DNA from: Hydromonas duriensis
GTDB lineage: Bacteria > Pseudomonadota > Gammaproteobacteria > Burkholderiales > Burkholderiaceae
Length of the DNA stretch: 64,000 bases
Direction: 5' to 3'
Assembly (NCBI RefSeq): GCF_004363775.1
Contig: NZ_SNZE01000007.1
Span: 48,251 to 112,250, forward strand
A program made the translations under genes and the position numbers. Within the stretch, counting starts at the first letter, position 1; every line of letters starts with the position of its first letter. The notes beneath the pieces are model-generated. The model searched no databases, was not told where the DNA came from, and worked only from the letters and a program-made list of their open reading frames with translations. Positions 1 through 8,464 of the stretch are shown piece by piece.

Positions 1-249
1 GCAGAACAGAGTAAGTTTTCTCAAGACCAAAGAATTGATCCTTATCTGGCTTTACAAGGGATTACCATCACTGCGGCAAGAACTTTAAATTTAGAAAATG
101 AAATTGGTTCAATTAAAGAGGGCAAAGATGCAAATTTTGTGGTTCTGCAAAACAATCCTCTTAAAGTTGAACCCATTACAATTAAAGACATCAAAATTTT
201 AGGTACAGTCTTTAAAGGTAGAGACACTTGGTCCGACACGAAGCCTTGA
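1..249 (+). CDS. Amidohydrolase (YtcJ/amidohydrolase_3 type), C-terminal fragment
   Basis: Frame 1 is open from the first base to a TGA at 247-249 and encodes the last 82 residues of a protein whose start lies outside the window. The segment IGSIKEGKDANFVVLQNNPL is the typical C-terminal beta-sandwich of metal-dependent amidohydrolases (pattern GSI-x-GKDADxVVL). The full-length protein just downstream has an equivalent region (GTLSVGKLADLVILDKNPL), so the two are tandem paralogues. The substrate cannot be told. The truncation is due to the window edge, not to a mutation. The 93 bases to the next gene hold no clear terminator, so the two genes may be co-transcribed. Confidence 0.85.
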   Translation, partial: AEQSKFSQDQRIDPYLALQGITITAARTLNLENEIGSIKEGKDANFVVLQNNPLKVEPITIKDIKILGTVFKGRDTWSDTKP

Positions 250-342
250 GGTGCTGTGCGTAGGCTTAGGGGAGCTTTATCATAGATGTTGAAATAGGCA
301 TTTTTGAGTTTTGATGGACGTTTTTTAACAAAGGAGGCCGTT

Positions 343-2109
343 ATGGGAAAGTCATTGAATAAGTGGACTAAAAAAAATAGTGTGTATCTGGGGTTGTTAA
401 GTTTATCTGTTGTTAGCAATTTGGCTTATGCCGAAGAAACAACATCGATGTCCCCCCCTGTAACGGAGGAGGCAGCGAAAGTTTATTATGGCGGCGATAT
501 TATTACAATGGAGGGGAGTCAACCCAGTTATGCAGAAGCCATCGCAGTAAAAGACGGCAAAATTGTTTTTGTGGGTTCAAAAGAAAAAGCCCTTAAGGAT
601 TTTAAAGGCAGTTTGATTGACCTCAAAGGAAAAACACTATTGCCCGCGTTTTTAGATGGTCACGGACATTTTTATAATGTCGGTTTTACGGCATCGGTTG
701 CGAATTTACTCCCACCTCCAGATGGTGAAGCTCATGATGTTGATTCTATTGTCTCTATTCTTAATGACTGGAAAAATACAGAAGATGGTAAAGTCATTGT
801 AGACAAGTTTGGATGGATTATTGGTAATGGTTATGATGATTCGCAATTGGCAACAAAAGACCATCCTAAAGCCACAGATTTGGATCGAGTCAGTACAGAG
901 CTTCCAGTGATTATCATGCATCAATCAGGTCACATTGCGGTTGTCAATACAAAAGCAATGCAAATGCTGGGATACAATAAAGACACTAAAAATCCAAGTG
1001 GGGGTACGTTACGTCGTAATGCAGAAGGTTTACCCAATGGGGTTTTAGAAGAAAATGCCGCCTTCAATGTTTTATTTCCACTTTTAGGTAAAGCCGATGC
1101 TGAGTTAAATGATCGCTTCATCCAAAAGGGGCAGGAAGAATACGCAAAAAAAGGCTATTTGACGGCACAAGATGGTCGCACAACGGTTGAGCAAATGGCT
1201 GCTTTAAGCTCGGCTGCGGACAGGCATAAATTCTTTATTGATGTGGTGTCCTATCCTGATATCACTTTAGGCACTAAGACGATGGATAGTGTGTACTATA
1301 GCGCAAACCATACCTATAAAAACAAATATCGAATTGGTGGCGTTAAGTTGACACTTGATGGTTCTCCTCAAGGCAAAACAGCGTGGTTGACCCAGCATTA
1401 TCATGTCCCGCCAGCAGGTCAAAAAGAAGACTATAAAGGCTTCCCTGTGATGGATGATGCCAAAGCCACGGAGTATGTAGAAACTGCATTTAAAAACAAA
1501 TGGCAGCTTCTTGCTCATACAAATGGTGATGCAGCCATTGATCAGTATTTGAAAGCGATTGACGTGGCGGAACAAAAATACGGTTACCCTGATCACCGTA
1601 CGGTGATGATTCATGGGCAAACATTGAGAAAAGACCAAATTCCTGAATTGGTTCGTTTGAAAATACTACCTTCTTTATTTCCGATGCATACCTATTATTG
1701 GGGTGATTGGCATGCAGACTCTGTACTCGGTCACCCGAGAGCGGACTACATTTCACCTTCGCGCGACGTGATTGATGCGGGCATGACCATGACGTCGCAT
1801 CATGATGCACCCGTGACTTTTCCAAACTCAATGCGCGTGTTGGATGCCACGGTCAATCGGGTGACGCGAAGTGGGAAAGTCTTAGGGCCAGAGCAACGAA
1901 TCACGCCGTATGAAGGGCTTAAAACTTTGACAGATTGGGCTGCAATTCAGTACTTTGAAGAAAGCTCGAAAGGCACGTTATCGGTTGGCAAGCTTGCTGA
2001 TTTAGTGATTTTAGATAAAAATCCATTAAAAATTAATCCATTGGACATTAATAAAATCCAAGTTCTTGAGTCAATAAAAGAAGGAAAAACCGTTTATAAC
2101 GCCAAATAA
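343..2109 (+). CDS. Exported amidohydrolase, YtcJ-like (amidohydrolase_3)
   Basis: A 588-residue predicted periplasmic metal-dependent hydrolase. The ATG at 343 is chosen because AAGGAGG at 331-337 sits at ideal spacing and the product then starts with a signal peptide (MGKSLNKWTKK, a hydrophobic stretch, then AYA before EET). A TTG at 304 would add 13 residues without a better ribosome site. Visible landmarks are the metal-binding DGHGH near residue 105, HTNGDAAID, a later MIHGQTL, and SHHDAPVTFPNSM, followed by the C-terminal GKLADLVIL strand. The family hydrolyses C-N bonds of amides and cyclic ureas, with the metal held by histidines of a TIM barrel. The substrate is unknown. It is a tandem paralogue of the fragment upstream. 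Confidence is high for the family and low for the reaction. Confidence 0.88.
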   Translation: MGKSLNKWTKKNSVYLGLLSLSVVSNLAYAEETTSMSPPVTEEAAKVYYGGDIITMEGSQPSYAEAIAVKDGKIVFVGSKEKALKDFKGSLIDLKGKTLLPAFLDGHGHFYNVGFTASVANLLPPPDGEAHDVDSIVSILNDWKNTEDGKVIVDKFGWIIGNGYDDSQLATKDHPKATDLDRVSTELPVIIMHQSGHIAVVNTKAMQMLGYNKDTKNPSGGTLRRNAEGLPNGVLEENAAFNVLFPLLGKADAELNDRFIQKGQEEYAKKGYLTAQDGRTTVEQMAALSSAADRHKFFIDVVSYPDITLGTKTMDSVYYSANHTYKNKYRIGGVKLTLDGSPQGKTAWLTQHYHVPPAGQKEDYKGFPVMDDAKATEYVETAFKNKWQLLAHTNGDAAIDQYLKAIDVAEQKYGYPDHRTVMIHGQTLRKDQIPELVRLKILPSLFPMHTYYWGDWHADSVLGHPRADYISPSRDVIDAGMTMTSHHDAPVTFPNSMRVLDATVNRVTRSGKVLGPEQRITPYEGLKTLTDWAAIQYFEESSKGTLSVGKLADLVILDKNPLKINPLDINKIQVLESIKEGKTVYNAK

Positions 2110-2225
2110 TATTTGTCACTCGTCTTCTTTTGGATAAGGAGGCGAGATTGACATTTTTTAATTATCATTGTTTAGTTATTGTGTTTTATAATTCGGTTTT
2201 TGTTGCTATGAGATAGGGTGTGTTT

Positions 2226-2498
2226 ATGAAAAAAATATCATTGATGTTATTGCTTCTTTCAGGCTTTGGCTTGCAAGCCTGTGTTGCTCCTAAAGGGCCT
2301 AAGCCTGCAGAAAAACCAATGAAACCGATTGGAATGGCCAACCCAGCTTCAGTGTACTGCATTGAGCAAGGCGGTGAATTGAGCATTAAAAAAGATGCGA
2401 ACGGCAATGAGTATGGTATTTGTACGTTTAAAAATGGCAAGTCTTGCGATGAATGGGCTTTTTTCCGAAAAGAATGTTCGGCAGAACTTGATAAATAA
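2226..2498 (+). CDS. Small lipoprotein with DUF333 domain
   Basis: A 90-residue lipoprotein. The N-terminus MKKISLMLLLLSGFGLQAC is a lipoprotein signal with acylated Cys19. The mature part contains NPASVYCIEQGGEL, then YGICTF and CDEWAFFRKEC, the pattern of DUF333 proteins (sometimes annotated as putative hemolysin, without proof). Four cysteines after the lipobox suggest disulphides in the periplasm. An ATG at 2226 is preferred over a GTG at 2220. The next gene starts 9 bases after its stop, so both are probably one transcript. The function of DUF333 is not known to me. Confidence 0.8.
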   Translation: MKKISLMLLLLSGFGLQACVAPKGPKPAEKPMKPIGMANPASVYCIEQGGELSIKKDANGNEYGICTFKNGKSCDEWAFFRKECSAELDK

Positions 2499-2507
2499 AG
2501 GTACAAG

Positions 2508-2927
2508 ATGACTGCGATTGCTTCTGGAAGTTGCTTGTGTGATCAAGTGGCTTATGAAATATCAGGTCATTTGGGCGTTTTTCAGTATTGTCATTGCTCG
2601 CGTTGTCGTAAGTTTACGGGTGGCGCACATGCAGCGAACATACTGGTTTCACCTGAACAATTCAAATGGACGCGAGGCGAAGAGTTACTCGGACGTTTTG
2701 AGCCAGAAGCAACAAAATATTTTGCGACCACCTTTTGCCGTCACTGCGGTTCATCTTTACCGTGGCTGACAAAAACTGGAAAAGCTGTGGTTGTACCCGC
2801 TGGGACGTTAGATGACGACCCGAATATTCGCCCGATGCAAAATATTTTTTGTGATTCAATGGCCGCATGGTATGTCGATGCAAGTGAGTTGCCGAAAAAT
2901 GAGCAATTGCCCATTCGGAAAAAATAA
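2508..2927 (+). CDS. GFA family zinc protein (Gfa/CENP-V fold)
   Basis: A 139-residue protein of the glutathione-dependent formaldehyde-activating family. Zinc-ligand motifs are visible in order: GSCLCDQVAYE, then YCHCSRCRKFTG, then FCRHCGSSLPW, followed by the conserved VPAGTLDDDP. In the founding member this fold binds two zinc ions and accelerates the joining of formaldehyde to glutathione. Most members have no proven reaction, and no formaldehyde or glutathione gene lies next to this one, so only the fold is claimed. It follows the DUF333 lipoprotein with a 9-base gap and is followed by a terminator at 3004. Confidence 0.85.
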   Translation: MTAIASGSCLCDQVAYEISGHLGVFQYCHCSRCRKFTGGAHAANILVSPEQFKWTRGEELLGRFEPEATKYFATTFCRHCGSSLPWLTKTGKAVVVPAGTLDDDPNIRPMQNIFCDSMAAWYVDASELPKNEQLPIRKK

Positions 2928-2995
2928 GGATCGAATGGGGCTTAACTTGGTTCGTACAAATAGCCAGACAAACCCTTTTATCAAGTTGATTACGG

Positions 2996-3001
2996 TACAA
3001 T
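2996..3001 (+). promoter_or_regulatory. Putative -10 element of parE promoter (TACAAT)
   Basis: TACAAT preceded by ACGG, 57 bases before the parE start. The same ACGGTA(C/G)AAT core occurs before glyQ (6081-6090) and gabD (31144-31153). No good -35 box is seen at 17 bases. The predicted transcription start would fall inside the hairpin that terminates the upstream operon. Confidence 0.4.
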
Positions 3002-3003
3002 AG

Positions 3004-3038
3004 CGCGCGAGTGATATATTCGCGCGTTTTTTATTTTT
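3004..3038 (+). terminator. Rho-independent terminator before parE
   Basis: A perfect 7-bp stem (CGCGCGA at 3004-3010 with TCGCGCG at 3020-3026) and a 9-base loop, followed by a T-rich run from 3027. It ends the DUF333-GFA operon and overlaps the region where parE transcription should start. Confidence 0.75.
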
Positions 3039-3057
3039 TAGTTTTCCACAGGCCATC

Positions 3058-5025
3058 ATGAGTCAAATCTATTCAGAAGACAGCATTCGCGTTTTAAAAG
3101 GTCTAGAGCCCGTCAAAGAACGGCCAGGCATGTATACACGCACCGAAAGCCCGTTACACATCATTCAAGAAGTGATTGATAATGCGGCAGACGAAGCACT
3201 GGGTGGTTTTGGCCACACAATTGACGTTACTTTGCACGCAGATGGTATGGTGAGTGTCGAGGATGACGGGCGAGGGATTCCAATTGGTATTCACCCCGAA
3301 GAGGGCGTACCCGTGATTGAAATTGTGTTCACGCGACTGCATGCGGGTGGCAAATTCAACAAAAAAGATGGTGGCGCCTATGCCTTCTCTGGTGGCTTGC
3401 ATGGTGTTGGTGTCTCGGTCACCAATGCGTTGTCAACACATCTAGGCGTGACTGTTTGGCGAGATAAACAAGTAGCAAATTTAGTATTTTCTGGTGGCGA
3501 TGTGGTCAGACCGCTTGAAGTGCGCGAAGCAAGCCGTGGCGACAAAAAAAATGGTACGCGCGTCACTGTTGCACCAGACCCGAAATATTTTGACTCCCCC
3601 AATATTCCTCAAGCTGAATTAGAGCGAGTACTCCGTGCTAAAGCGGTACTACTCCCTGGGGTAAAAGTCACGCTGACTAATGAAAAAACGGGACAAAAAC
3701 AAACGTGGTTTTATGAGGATGGGTTACAAGGGTATTTGCGCGAGAACCTTGAGGAAGAACCATTGATTCCGTATTTTAGCGGGGAATGGTTTGCTCCCGA
3801 AGGCGATGACACTTTTGCCAAAGGTGAAGGTGCGGCGTGGGTTTTGGCTTGGACGGCGCAGGGCGGTTTGGTGCGAGAAAGCTACGTGAATCTGATTGCT
3901 ACGCCTGCAGGTGGTACGCACGAAGCGGGTGTGCGTGAAGGCGTATTTAGTGCGGTGAAAAGTTTTATTGAGTTGCATGCGTTGTTGCCTAAAGGTGTGA
4001 AACTAATTTCGGATGACGTGTTCGCACGGACTTCTTTTGTACTGTCCGCAAAAGTGCTCGACCCGCAGTTTCAGGGGCAAACCAAAGAACGTCTGAATAA
4101 TCGTGATGCGGTTAAATTGGTGGCTCAAGCGACGCGCCCCGCATTAGAGTTGTGGCTCAATCAGCACGTTGATTACGGAAAATTGTTGGCGGAGTTGGTC
4201 ATCGCTCAAGCGCAAGCACGTAACAAAGCGGCACAAAAAGTTGAAAAACGTAAAAGTTCAGGTGTTGCGGTTCTGCCAGGTAAGCTGACCGATTGTGAGT
4301 CAACTGATTTATTGCATAATGAATTATTCCTTGTCGAGGGCGATTCGGCAGGTGGTTCGGCGAAAATGGGGCGCAATAAAGAGTTTCAAGCGATTTTACC
4401 TTTGCGAGGTAAAGTCTTGAACACCTTAGAAGTCGATAAAGACCGATTGTTCGCTAACAATGAGGTGCATGACATGGCTGTGGCGATAGGCGTTGACCCG
4501 CATGGCCCTAACGATGAACCCGATTTGTCAGGTTTACGCTACGGCAAAATTTGTATTCTGTCTGATGCGGACGTCGATGGTTCACACATTCAAGTGTTGT
4601 TGTTGACGTTGTTTTATAAACACTTTCCAAAGTTGATTGAGCAGGGAAATATTTATATTGCTCGACCGCCACTGTTTCGAGTTGATGTGCCCGCGCGAGG
4701 CAAAAAACTGGCGCAAAAAGTTTATTGTTTAGACAGCGAAGAATTAAATCGCGTTCAGGACAAATTATTGCAAGATGGTATGAAAGAGGGCGCATGGCAG
4801 GTGTCTCGCTTTAAAGGCTTGGGCGAAATGAACGCCGAGCAGTTGTGGGAAACCACCATGAATCCAGACACGCGTCGCTTATCACAGGTGGCTTTAAATA
4901 CCGAGCGGGTCGCCGACGATGGCAACAGCAAAATCATGATGACGATGCTGATGGGCAAAGGCGAGGCGGCATCCCGCCGTGCGTGGTTAGAGGAAAAAGG
5001 CAACTTGGTGAATGCCGACATCTAA
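3058..5025 (+). CDS. parE: DNA topoisomerase IV subunit B
   Basis: A 655-residue ATPase subunit of topoisomerase IV, which with ParC decatenates daughter chromosomes. The N-terminal GHKL ATPase has EVIDNAADEAL, DDGRGIP and GGLHGVGVSVTNALS. The Toprim domain has VEGDSAGGSAK and later LSDADVDGSHI, and the C-terminus has RFKGLGEMN. The length suits ParE rather than the longer GyrB. An ATG at 3058 is the natural start, directly before the conserved first helix (YSEDSIRVLKGLEPV). parC is not the next gene; a lytic transglycosylase follows after 85 bases. That gap contains an inverted repeat (AGCATAAAA at 5030-5038 with TTTTATGCT at 5053-5061) without a T-run. Confidence 0.97.
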   Translation: MSQIYSEDSIRVLKGLEPVKERPGMYTRTESPLHIIQEVIDNAADEALGGFGHTIDVTLHADGMVSVEDDGRGIPIGIHPEEGVPVIEIVFTRLHAGGKFNKKDGGAYAFSGGLHGVGVSVTNALSTHLGVTVWRDKQVANLVFSGGDVVRPLEVREASRGDKKNGTRVTVAPDPKYFDSPNIPQAELERVLRAKAVLLPGVKVTLTNEKTGQKQTWFYEDGLQGYLRENLEEEPLIPYFSGEWFAPEGDDTFAKGEGAAWVLAWTAQGGLVRESYVNLIATPAGGTHEAGVREGVFSAVKSFIELHALLPKGVKLISDDVFARTSFVLSAKVLDPQFQGQTKERLNNRDAVKLVAQATRPALELWLNQHVDYGKLLAELVIAQAQARNKAAQKVEKRKSSGVAVLPGKLTDCESTDLLHNELFLVEGDSAGGSAKMGRNKEFQAILPLRGKVLNTLEVDKDRLFANNEVHDMAVAIGVDPHGPNDEPDLSGLRYGKICILSDADVDGSHIQVLLLTLFYKHFPKLIEQGNIYIARPPLFRVDVPARGKKLAQKVYCLDSEELNRVQDKLLQDGMKEGAWQVSRFKGLGEMNAEQLWETTMNPDTRRLSQVALNTERVADDGNSKIMMTMLMGKGEAASRRAWLEEKGNLVNADI

Positions 5026-5110
5026 AAATAGCATAAAAAATAAAAATGTGTGTTTTATGCTAGAGTGGGTGTAAGATTTTTTTATGTATGTCGTTTTTTA
5101 AGGTTGTGCT

Positions 5111-6031
5111 GTGCAATTATTGGCAAAATATACCATCCCCATAATCACTCTGTTGACGATGCTCATCGCGGCTCCCGCACGAGCAGGCGGTTTGTATGTC
5201 TACGTTGATGAACAAGGGATTCCCCATTATTCATTACAAAAATTAGACGAACGTTATCAATTATTCGCCAATGATGGCCCCGTTCTCTCTGATGATGTCG
5301 TTTTGGCAACGACTGAGCCGACCATGCAAGCAAACTTGCCTGATATGGCGCAATACGCTGGTATCAGCGGTAAACGGGGTTCTTTATTAGGCAATGACAA
5401 TTCGGGGCGCATGTCCATCCCTAATAACCTAAACATTCCCGCACCATCGAAAGCAGTGCTGACCCGATTGTTAAAAAGTCCGAGCATGGCTCGTTATGAG
5501 CCTATCATTATTAAGCATGCACGTAAAAACGGTGTGGATGTGAACTTGGTTAAGGCGGTAATGGCTGCCGAATCAGGTTTTAATGCCACCGCGATTTCAC
5601 CCAAAGCAGCGATGGGGCTCATGCAAGTCATCGCACCAACGGCGGCCAGATATGGGGTGAGTGAGGCTCAATTGATGAATCCTGAGCGTAATATTTACGC
5701 GGGTGTCCGCTATTTAGCTGATTTGTCGCGCATGTTCAAAGGTCGTCCCGAGTTGGTCATCGCTGCTTATAATGCGGGCGAGGGTGCGGTGTATAAATAT
5801 AATCGTCAAATTCCACCGTATAAAGAAACCCAAAATTATGTGCGCACCGTGTTGCAGTTTTATAATGTATACGCACCTAAAGCGGGCAGTCCAACTTTAA
5901 TTGTCAGTGATGACGATACGCCCGCAATGGCGAGCAAATATTCACGTCGGGGCATGCAGCGGGTGAAAATGAGAATTGGAACGACCAATCCGAAAAAATC
6001 TGAGGTTTGGAAAAGTGCTTTTTCTCTTTGA
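5111..6031 (+). CDS. Exported lytic transglycosylase with SLT domain
   Basis: A 306-residue periplasmic enzyme expected to cleave the MurNAc-GlcNAc bond of peptidoglycan with formation of 1,6-anhydroMurNAc. It starts with GTG at 5111, with AAGG at 5100-5103. The N-terminus is a signal peptide ending near APARA. A short GGLYVYVDEQGIPHYS segment follows, typical of DUF4124-like leaders. The SLT domain begins near residue 125, with catalytic Glu in AAESGFNATAISPKAAMG, then GLMQVIAPTA, then IAAYNAGEGAV. The C-terminal tail is basic (MQRVKMRIG). Its place after parE recalls other Burkholderiales. Which transglycosylase subfamily it belongs to is uncertain. Confidence 0.93.
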   Translation: MQLLAKYTIPIITLLTMLIAAPARAGGLYVYVDEQGIPHYSLQKLDERYQLFANDGPVLSDDVVLATTEPTMQANLPDMAQYAGISGKRGSLLGNDNSGRMSIPNNLNIPAPSKAVLTRLLKSPSMARYEPIIIKHARKNGVDVNLVKAVMAAESGFNATAISPKAAMGLMQVIAPTAARYGVSEAQLMNPERNIYAGVRYLADLSRMFKGRPELVIAAYNAGEGAVYKYNRQIPPYKETQNYVRTVLQFYNVYAPKAGSPTLIVSDDDTPAMASKYSRRGMQRVKMRIGTTNPKKSEVWKSAFSL

Positions 6032-6084
6032 GAAGCAATTGCATGTAAAAATTCCTTTTTGTTTTTTTCACGTGGCTAAAACGG

Positions 6085-6090
6085 TACAAT
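6085..6090 (+). promoter_or_regulatory. Putative -10 element of glyQ promoter (TACAAT)
   Basis: TACAAT preceded by ACGG and followed by GTCGCC, 36 bases before the glyQ start. It matches the element before parE. A T-rich stretch lies at the -35 distance but is not a clear box. Confidence 0.4.
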
Positions 6091-6126
6091 GTCGCCTTAT
6101 TTAATCCTTTCAATGGAAAGAGCTTT

Positions 6127-7086
6127 ATGTCAGCGGTTTTAACTTTTCAAGACACAATATTAACGTTGCAAAATTATTGGAGTGCACAAGGTTGCGCTTT
6201 GTTGCAACCATATGATTTAGAAGTCGGTGCAGGCACGAGCCACACGGCTACTTTTTTGCGAGCGATAGGCCCAGAGCATTGGCGCGCGGCTTATGTTCAA
6301 CCATCTCGCCGCCCCAAAGATGGGCGTTATGGTGAAAACCCCAACCGCATGCAGCATTATTATCAATACCAAGTCGTACTCAAACCAGCACCTGAAAATA
6401 TTTTGGATTTGTATTTAGGTTCACTTAAGGCTTTGGGGCTGGATTTAGAAACCAATGATGTGCGTTTTGTTGAGGATGACTGGGAAAATCCGACATTAGG
6501 TGCTTGGGGCTTGGGTTGGGAAGTGTGGCTCAACGGTATGGAAGTGACGCAGTTCACTTACTTTCAACAGGTCGGTGGCATTGATTGTAAACCTGTCTTA
6601 GGCGAGATTACTTACGGTATCGAACGCTTGGCCATGTATCTGCAGCAAGTTGAAAATGTGTACGATTTGATTTGGACACGCTGGGAAGAAAATGGTGTCG
6701 TGCATGAGCTAACTTATGGTGATGTGTTCCACCAAAATGAGGTCGAACAGTCAACTTACAATTTTGAGAAGTCAAATGCCGAAGTGCTGTTCCGCCATTT
6801 TTCTGAATATGAACGCGAAGCTAAGGTGTTGATGGGGGTGAATCCTGACAGCAATGAGGCCATTGAAGGGGCTGGTAAATTGGCTTTACCTGCCTATGAG
6901 CAGGTGCTTAAAGCGGCGCATACTTTCAACTTACTCGATGCCCGCGGTGCCATTTCAGTGACAGAACGAGCCGCGTATATTGGCCGCATCCGTAACTTGT
7001 CGCGCTTGGTCGCGCAGGCCTATTATGAGTCACGTGAGGCCTTAGGTTTTCCCATGAAGCCAACTCCAATTGAGAAAGTGGCGTAA
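6127..7086 (+). CDS. glyQ: Glycyl-tRNA synthetase alpha subunit
   Basis: A 319-residue catalytic subunit of the tetrameric (alpha2beta2) bacterial glycyl-tRNA synthetase, which charges tRNA-Gly in the cytoplasm. Recognised by [73 protein letters not shown] and the C-terminal [16 protein letters not shown]. The length is slightly above the usual 300. The ATG at 6127 follows GGAAAGAG. The partner gene glyS, which normally follows directly in proteobacteria, is absent from this window: a DMT permease follows instead. A small hairpin (CCCGC at 7121-7125 with GCGGG at 7133-7137) lies after the stop. The enzyme needs the beta subunit, so glyS must be elsewhere. Confidence 0.97.
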   Translation: MSAVLTFQDTILTLQNYWSAQGCALLQPYDLEVGAGTSHTATFLRAIGPEHWRAAYVQPSRRPKDGRYGENPNRMQHYYQYQVVLKPAPENILDLYLGSLKALGLDLETNDVRFVEDDWENPTLGAWGLGWEVWLNGMEVTQFTYFQQVGGIDCKPVLGEITYGIERLAMYLQQVENVYDLIWTRWEENGVVHELTYGDVFHQNEVEQSTYNFEKSNAEVLFRHFSEYEREAKVLMGVNPDSNEAIEGAGKLALPAYEQVLKAAHTFNLLDARGAISVTERAAYIGRIRNLSRLVAQAYYESREALGFPMKPTPIEKVA

Positions 7087-7147
7087 TCTCAGCCTTTTGT
7101 AATCGTTCTTGCCCTAGTGTCCCGCTTAAATGGCGGGCTTAAATTCT

Positions 7148-8056
7148 ATGACCCATCAGAATAATAACAATAAATTACGCTTGGCTTTATGGGCGTTGGT
7201 GTTGCCGCCATTATTTTGGTCTGGCAACACTGTCTTGGGCAAGTTCACGGTTATTCACGTTCCGCCTTTGTTGCTCAATACGTTGCGTTGGGGCTTGGCA
7301 GCTGTATTGTTTGCGCCGTTTTCATGGGCTTATGTCAAACGCGATTGGGATATTTTATTTAAACACCGTTGGCACATGCTGGGTTTTGCATTGACGGGGG
7401 CAGTGGGTTATAACTCGTTTTTGTATCTTGGGCTGCGCAGCACGAGTATTGTGAATGCTTCGCTGATTTTAGCAACCACCCCCGCTGTGTTTGGTGCTTT
7501 AACCGCGCTGTTATTGCGCGAGCGCATCACTGCTTGGCAATGGTTTGGTGCTTTGATTTCGATGTTGGGTGTTTTACAAATTGCGCTTCGTGGTGATTGG
7601 TTGGCTTTGGCGAGCTTGAACGTGCATCTTGGCGATGTGTATGTGTTTGCGGGTGTGCTGTCATACAGCTTGTACACGGTCTTTTTACGCTTTGTGCCGC
7701 GCGTGCATCCATTTGCGTTTATGCAGGTTTTTTTTACGCTGGGTTGTCTTGGAACTTTGTTATGGCTGACAATGAATGTGGCCTTTGGAGGTTCAGTCTC
7801 GATTGATGTTCCTTGGTCTGCTGTTGCTTGGCAAATTGGGTATATGGCTATTTTTGCATCCATTGCTGCAACGTTTTTTTGGAACTTTGGCGTGAAATAC
7901 GTGGGGGCCATTCGTGCGGGCTATTATATTAATTTGATTCCCGTGTTTACTATTATTTGGGCGGTGTTTTTGGTGGGTGAAACCGTTAAGTTCTATCAGA
8001 TGGTGGGCATGCTTGTGGTCTGTTTCGGATTGTTGTTGGCTTTAATCAAAAAATGA
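7148..8056 (+). CDS. DMT superfamily permease (two EamA domains)
   Basis: A 302-residue inner-membrane protein with about ten hydrophobic helices arranged as two EamA repeats; each repeat contains the usual pattern (NTLRWGLAAVLFAPFSW in the first, GYYINLIPVFTIIWAVFL in the second). The family exports metabolites, amino acids or drugs; the substrate cannot be inferred here. The ATG at 7148 is preferred to the one at 7130, because the latter lies inside a CCCGC/GCGGG inverted repeat and lacks a ribosome site. It lies where glyS would be expected, so it may be a later arrival, but its base composition looks like its neighbours. Confidence 0.85.
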   Translation: MTHQNNNNKLRLALWALVLPPLFWSGNTVLGKFTVIHVPPLLLNTLRWGLAAVLFAPFSWAYVKRDWDILFKHRWHMLGFALTGAVGYNSFLYLGLRSTSIVNASLILATTPAVFGALTALLLRERITAWQWFGALISMLGVLQIALRGDWLALASLNVHLGDVYVFAGVLSYSLYTVFLRFVPRVHPFAFMQVFFTLGCLGTLLWLTMNVAFGGSVSIDVPWSAVAWQIGYMAIFASIAATFFWNFGVKYVGAIRAGYYINLIPVFTIIWAVFLVGETVKFYQMVGMLVVCFGLLLALIKK

Positions 8057-8160
8057 TTGTAGTAAATGGTTTTTTGCGCATAATGGGCTTGTTTTAATAT
8101 AAGTTATTGCATGGTGTTCGTTCTATTTTTATGATGAACTTATCAAAATAAGGATAAAAT

Positions 8161-8436
8161 ATGCAGGTGTTGGATGAGTTGGCTTTGGCTGAACTGGACA
8201 AAATGGTGGCGCACACCGAAGATGTGTGCGGTTTAAATTGCCCATTGCCCATTTTGAGGACTAAAAAAGCATTGGCTAAAATGTCGGGCGGGCAGCTGCT
8301 TAAGGTTTTGACGACGGATAAAGCTGCGGTGACTGATTTGGCTCAGTTTGCAAAACAGACGGGGCATGTACTCAAAGCGCAAGTACAAAAAAATGAATAT
8401 ATGGTGCATTATATTGTGCGCCGTATAGATGAATGA
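8161..8436 (+). CDS. TusA-family sulfur carrier protein
   Basis: A 91-residue protein with the TusA signature CGLNCPLPILRTKKAL near residue 24; the cysteine of the CPxP motif carries persulfide sulfur in family members. TusA proteins act in sulfur relay for tRNA thiouridine or in sulfur oxidation. It has a longer N-terminus than E. coli TusA and no DsrE or rhodanese gene nearby, so the exact partner is not known. AAGGA lies 7 bases before the ATG. It is followed after 28 bases by an unrelated-looking lipoprotein gene, probably in the same transcript, which ends at the terminator near 9360. Confidence 0.88.
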   Translation: MQVLDELALAELDKMVAHTEDVCGLNCPLPILRTKKALAKMSGGQLLKVLTTDKAAVTDLAQFAKQTGHVLKAQVQKNEYMVHYIVRRIDE

Positions 8437-8464
8437 TAGAGATTTTAGATACAAGGGACTGTGA

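Noticed and set aside
5030..5061. Inverted repeat after parE as a terminator
   Set aside because: A 9-bp perfect stem is present but there is no T-run on either strand.
7408..7911. Long minus-strand open frame of 167 codons inside the DMT permease gene
   Set aside because: Antisense to a clear membrane protein; sequence is low complexity and has no domain or ribosome site.
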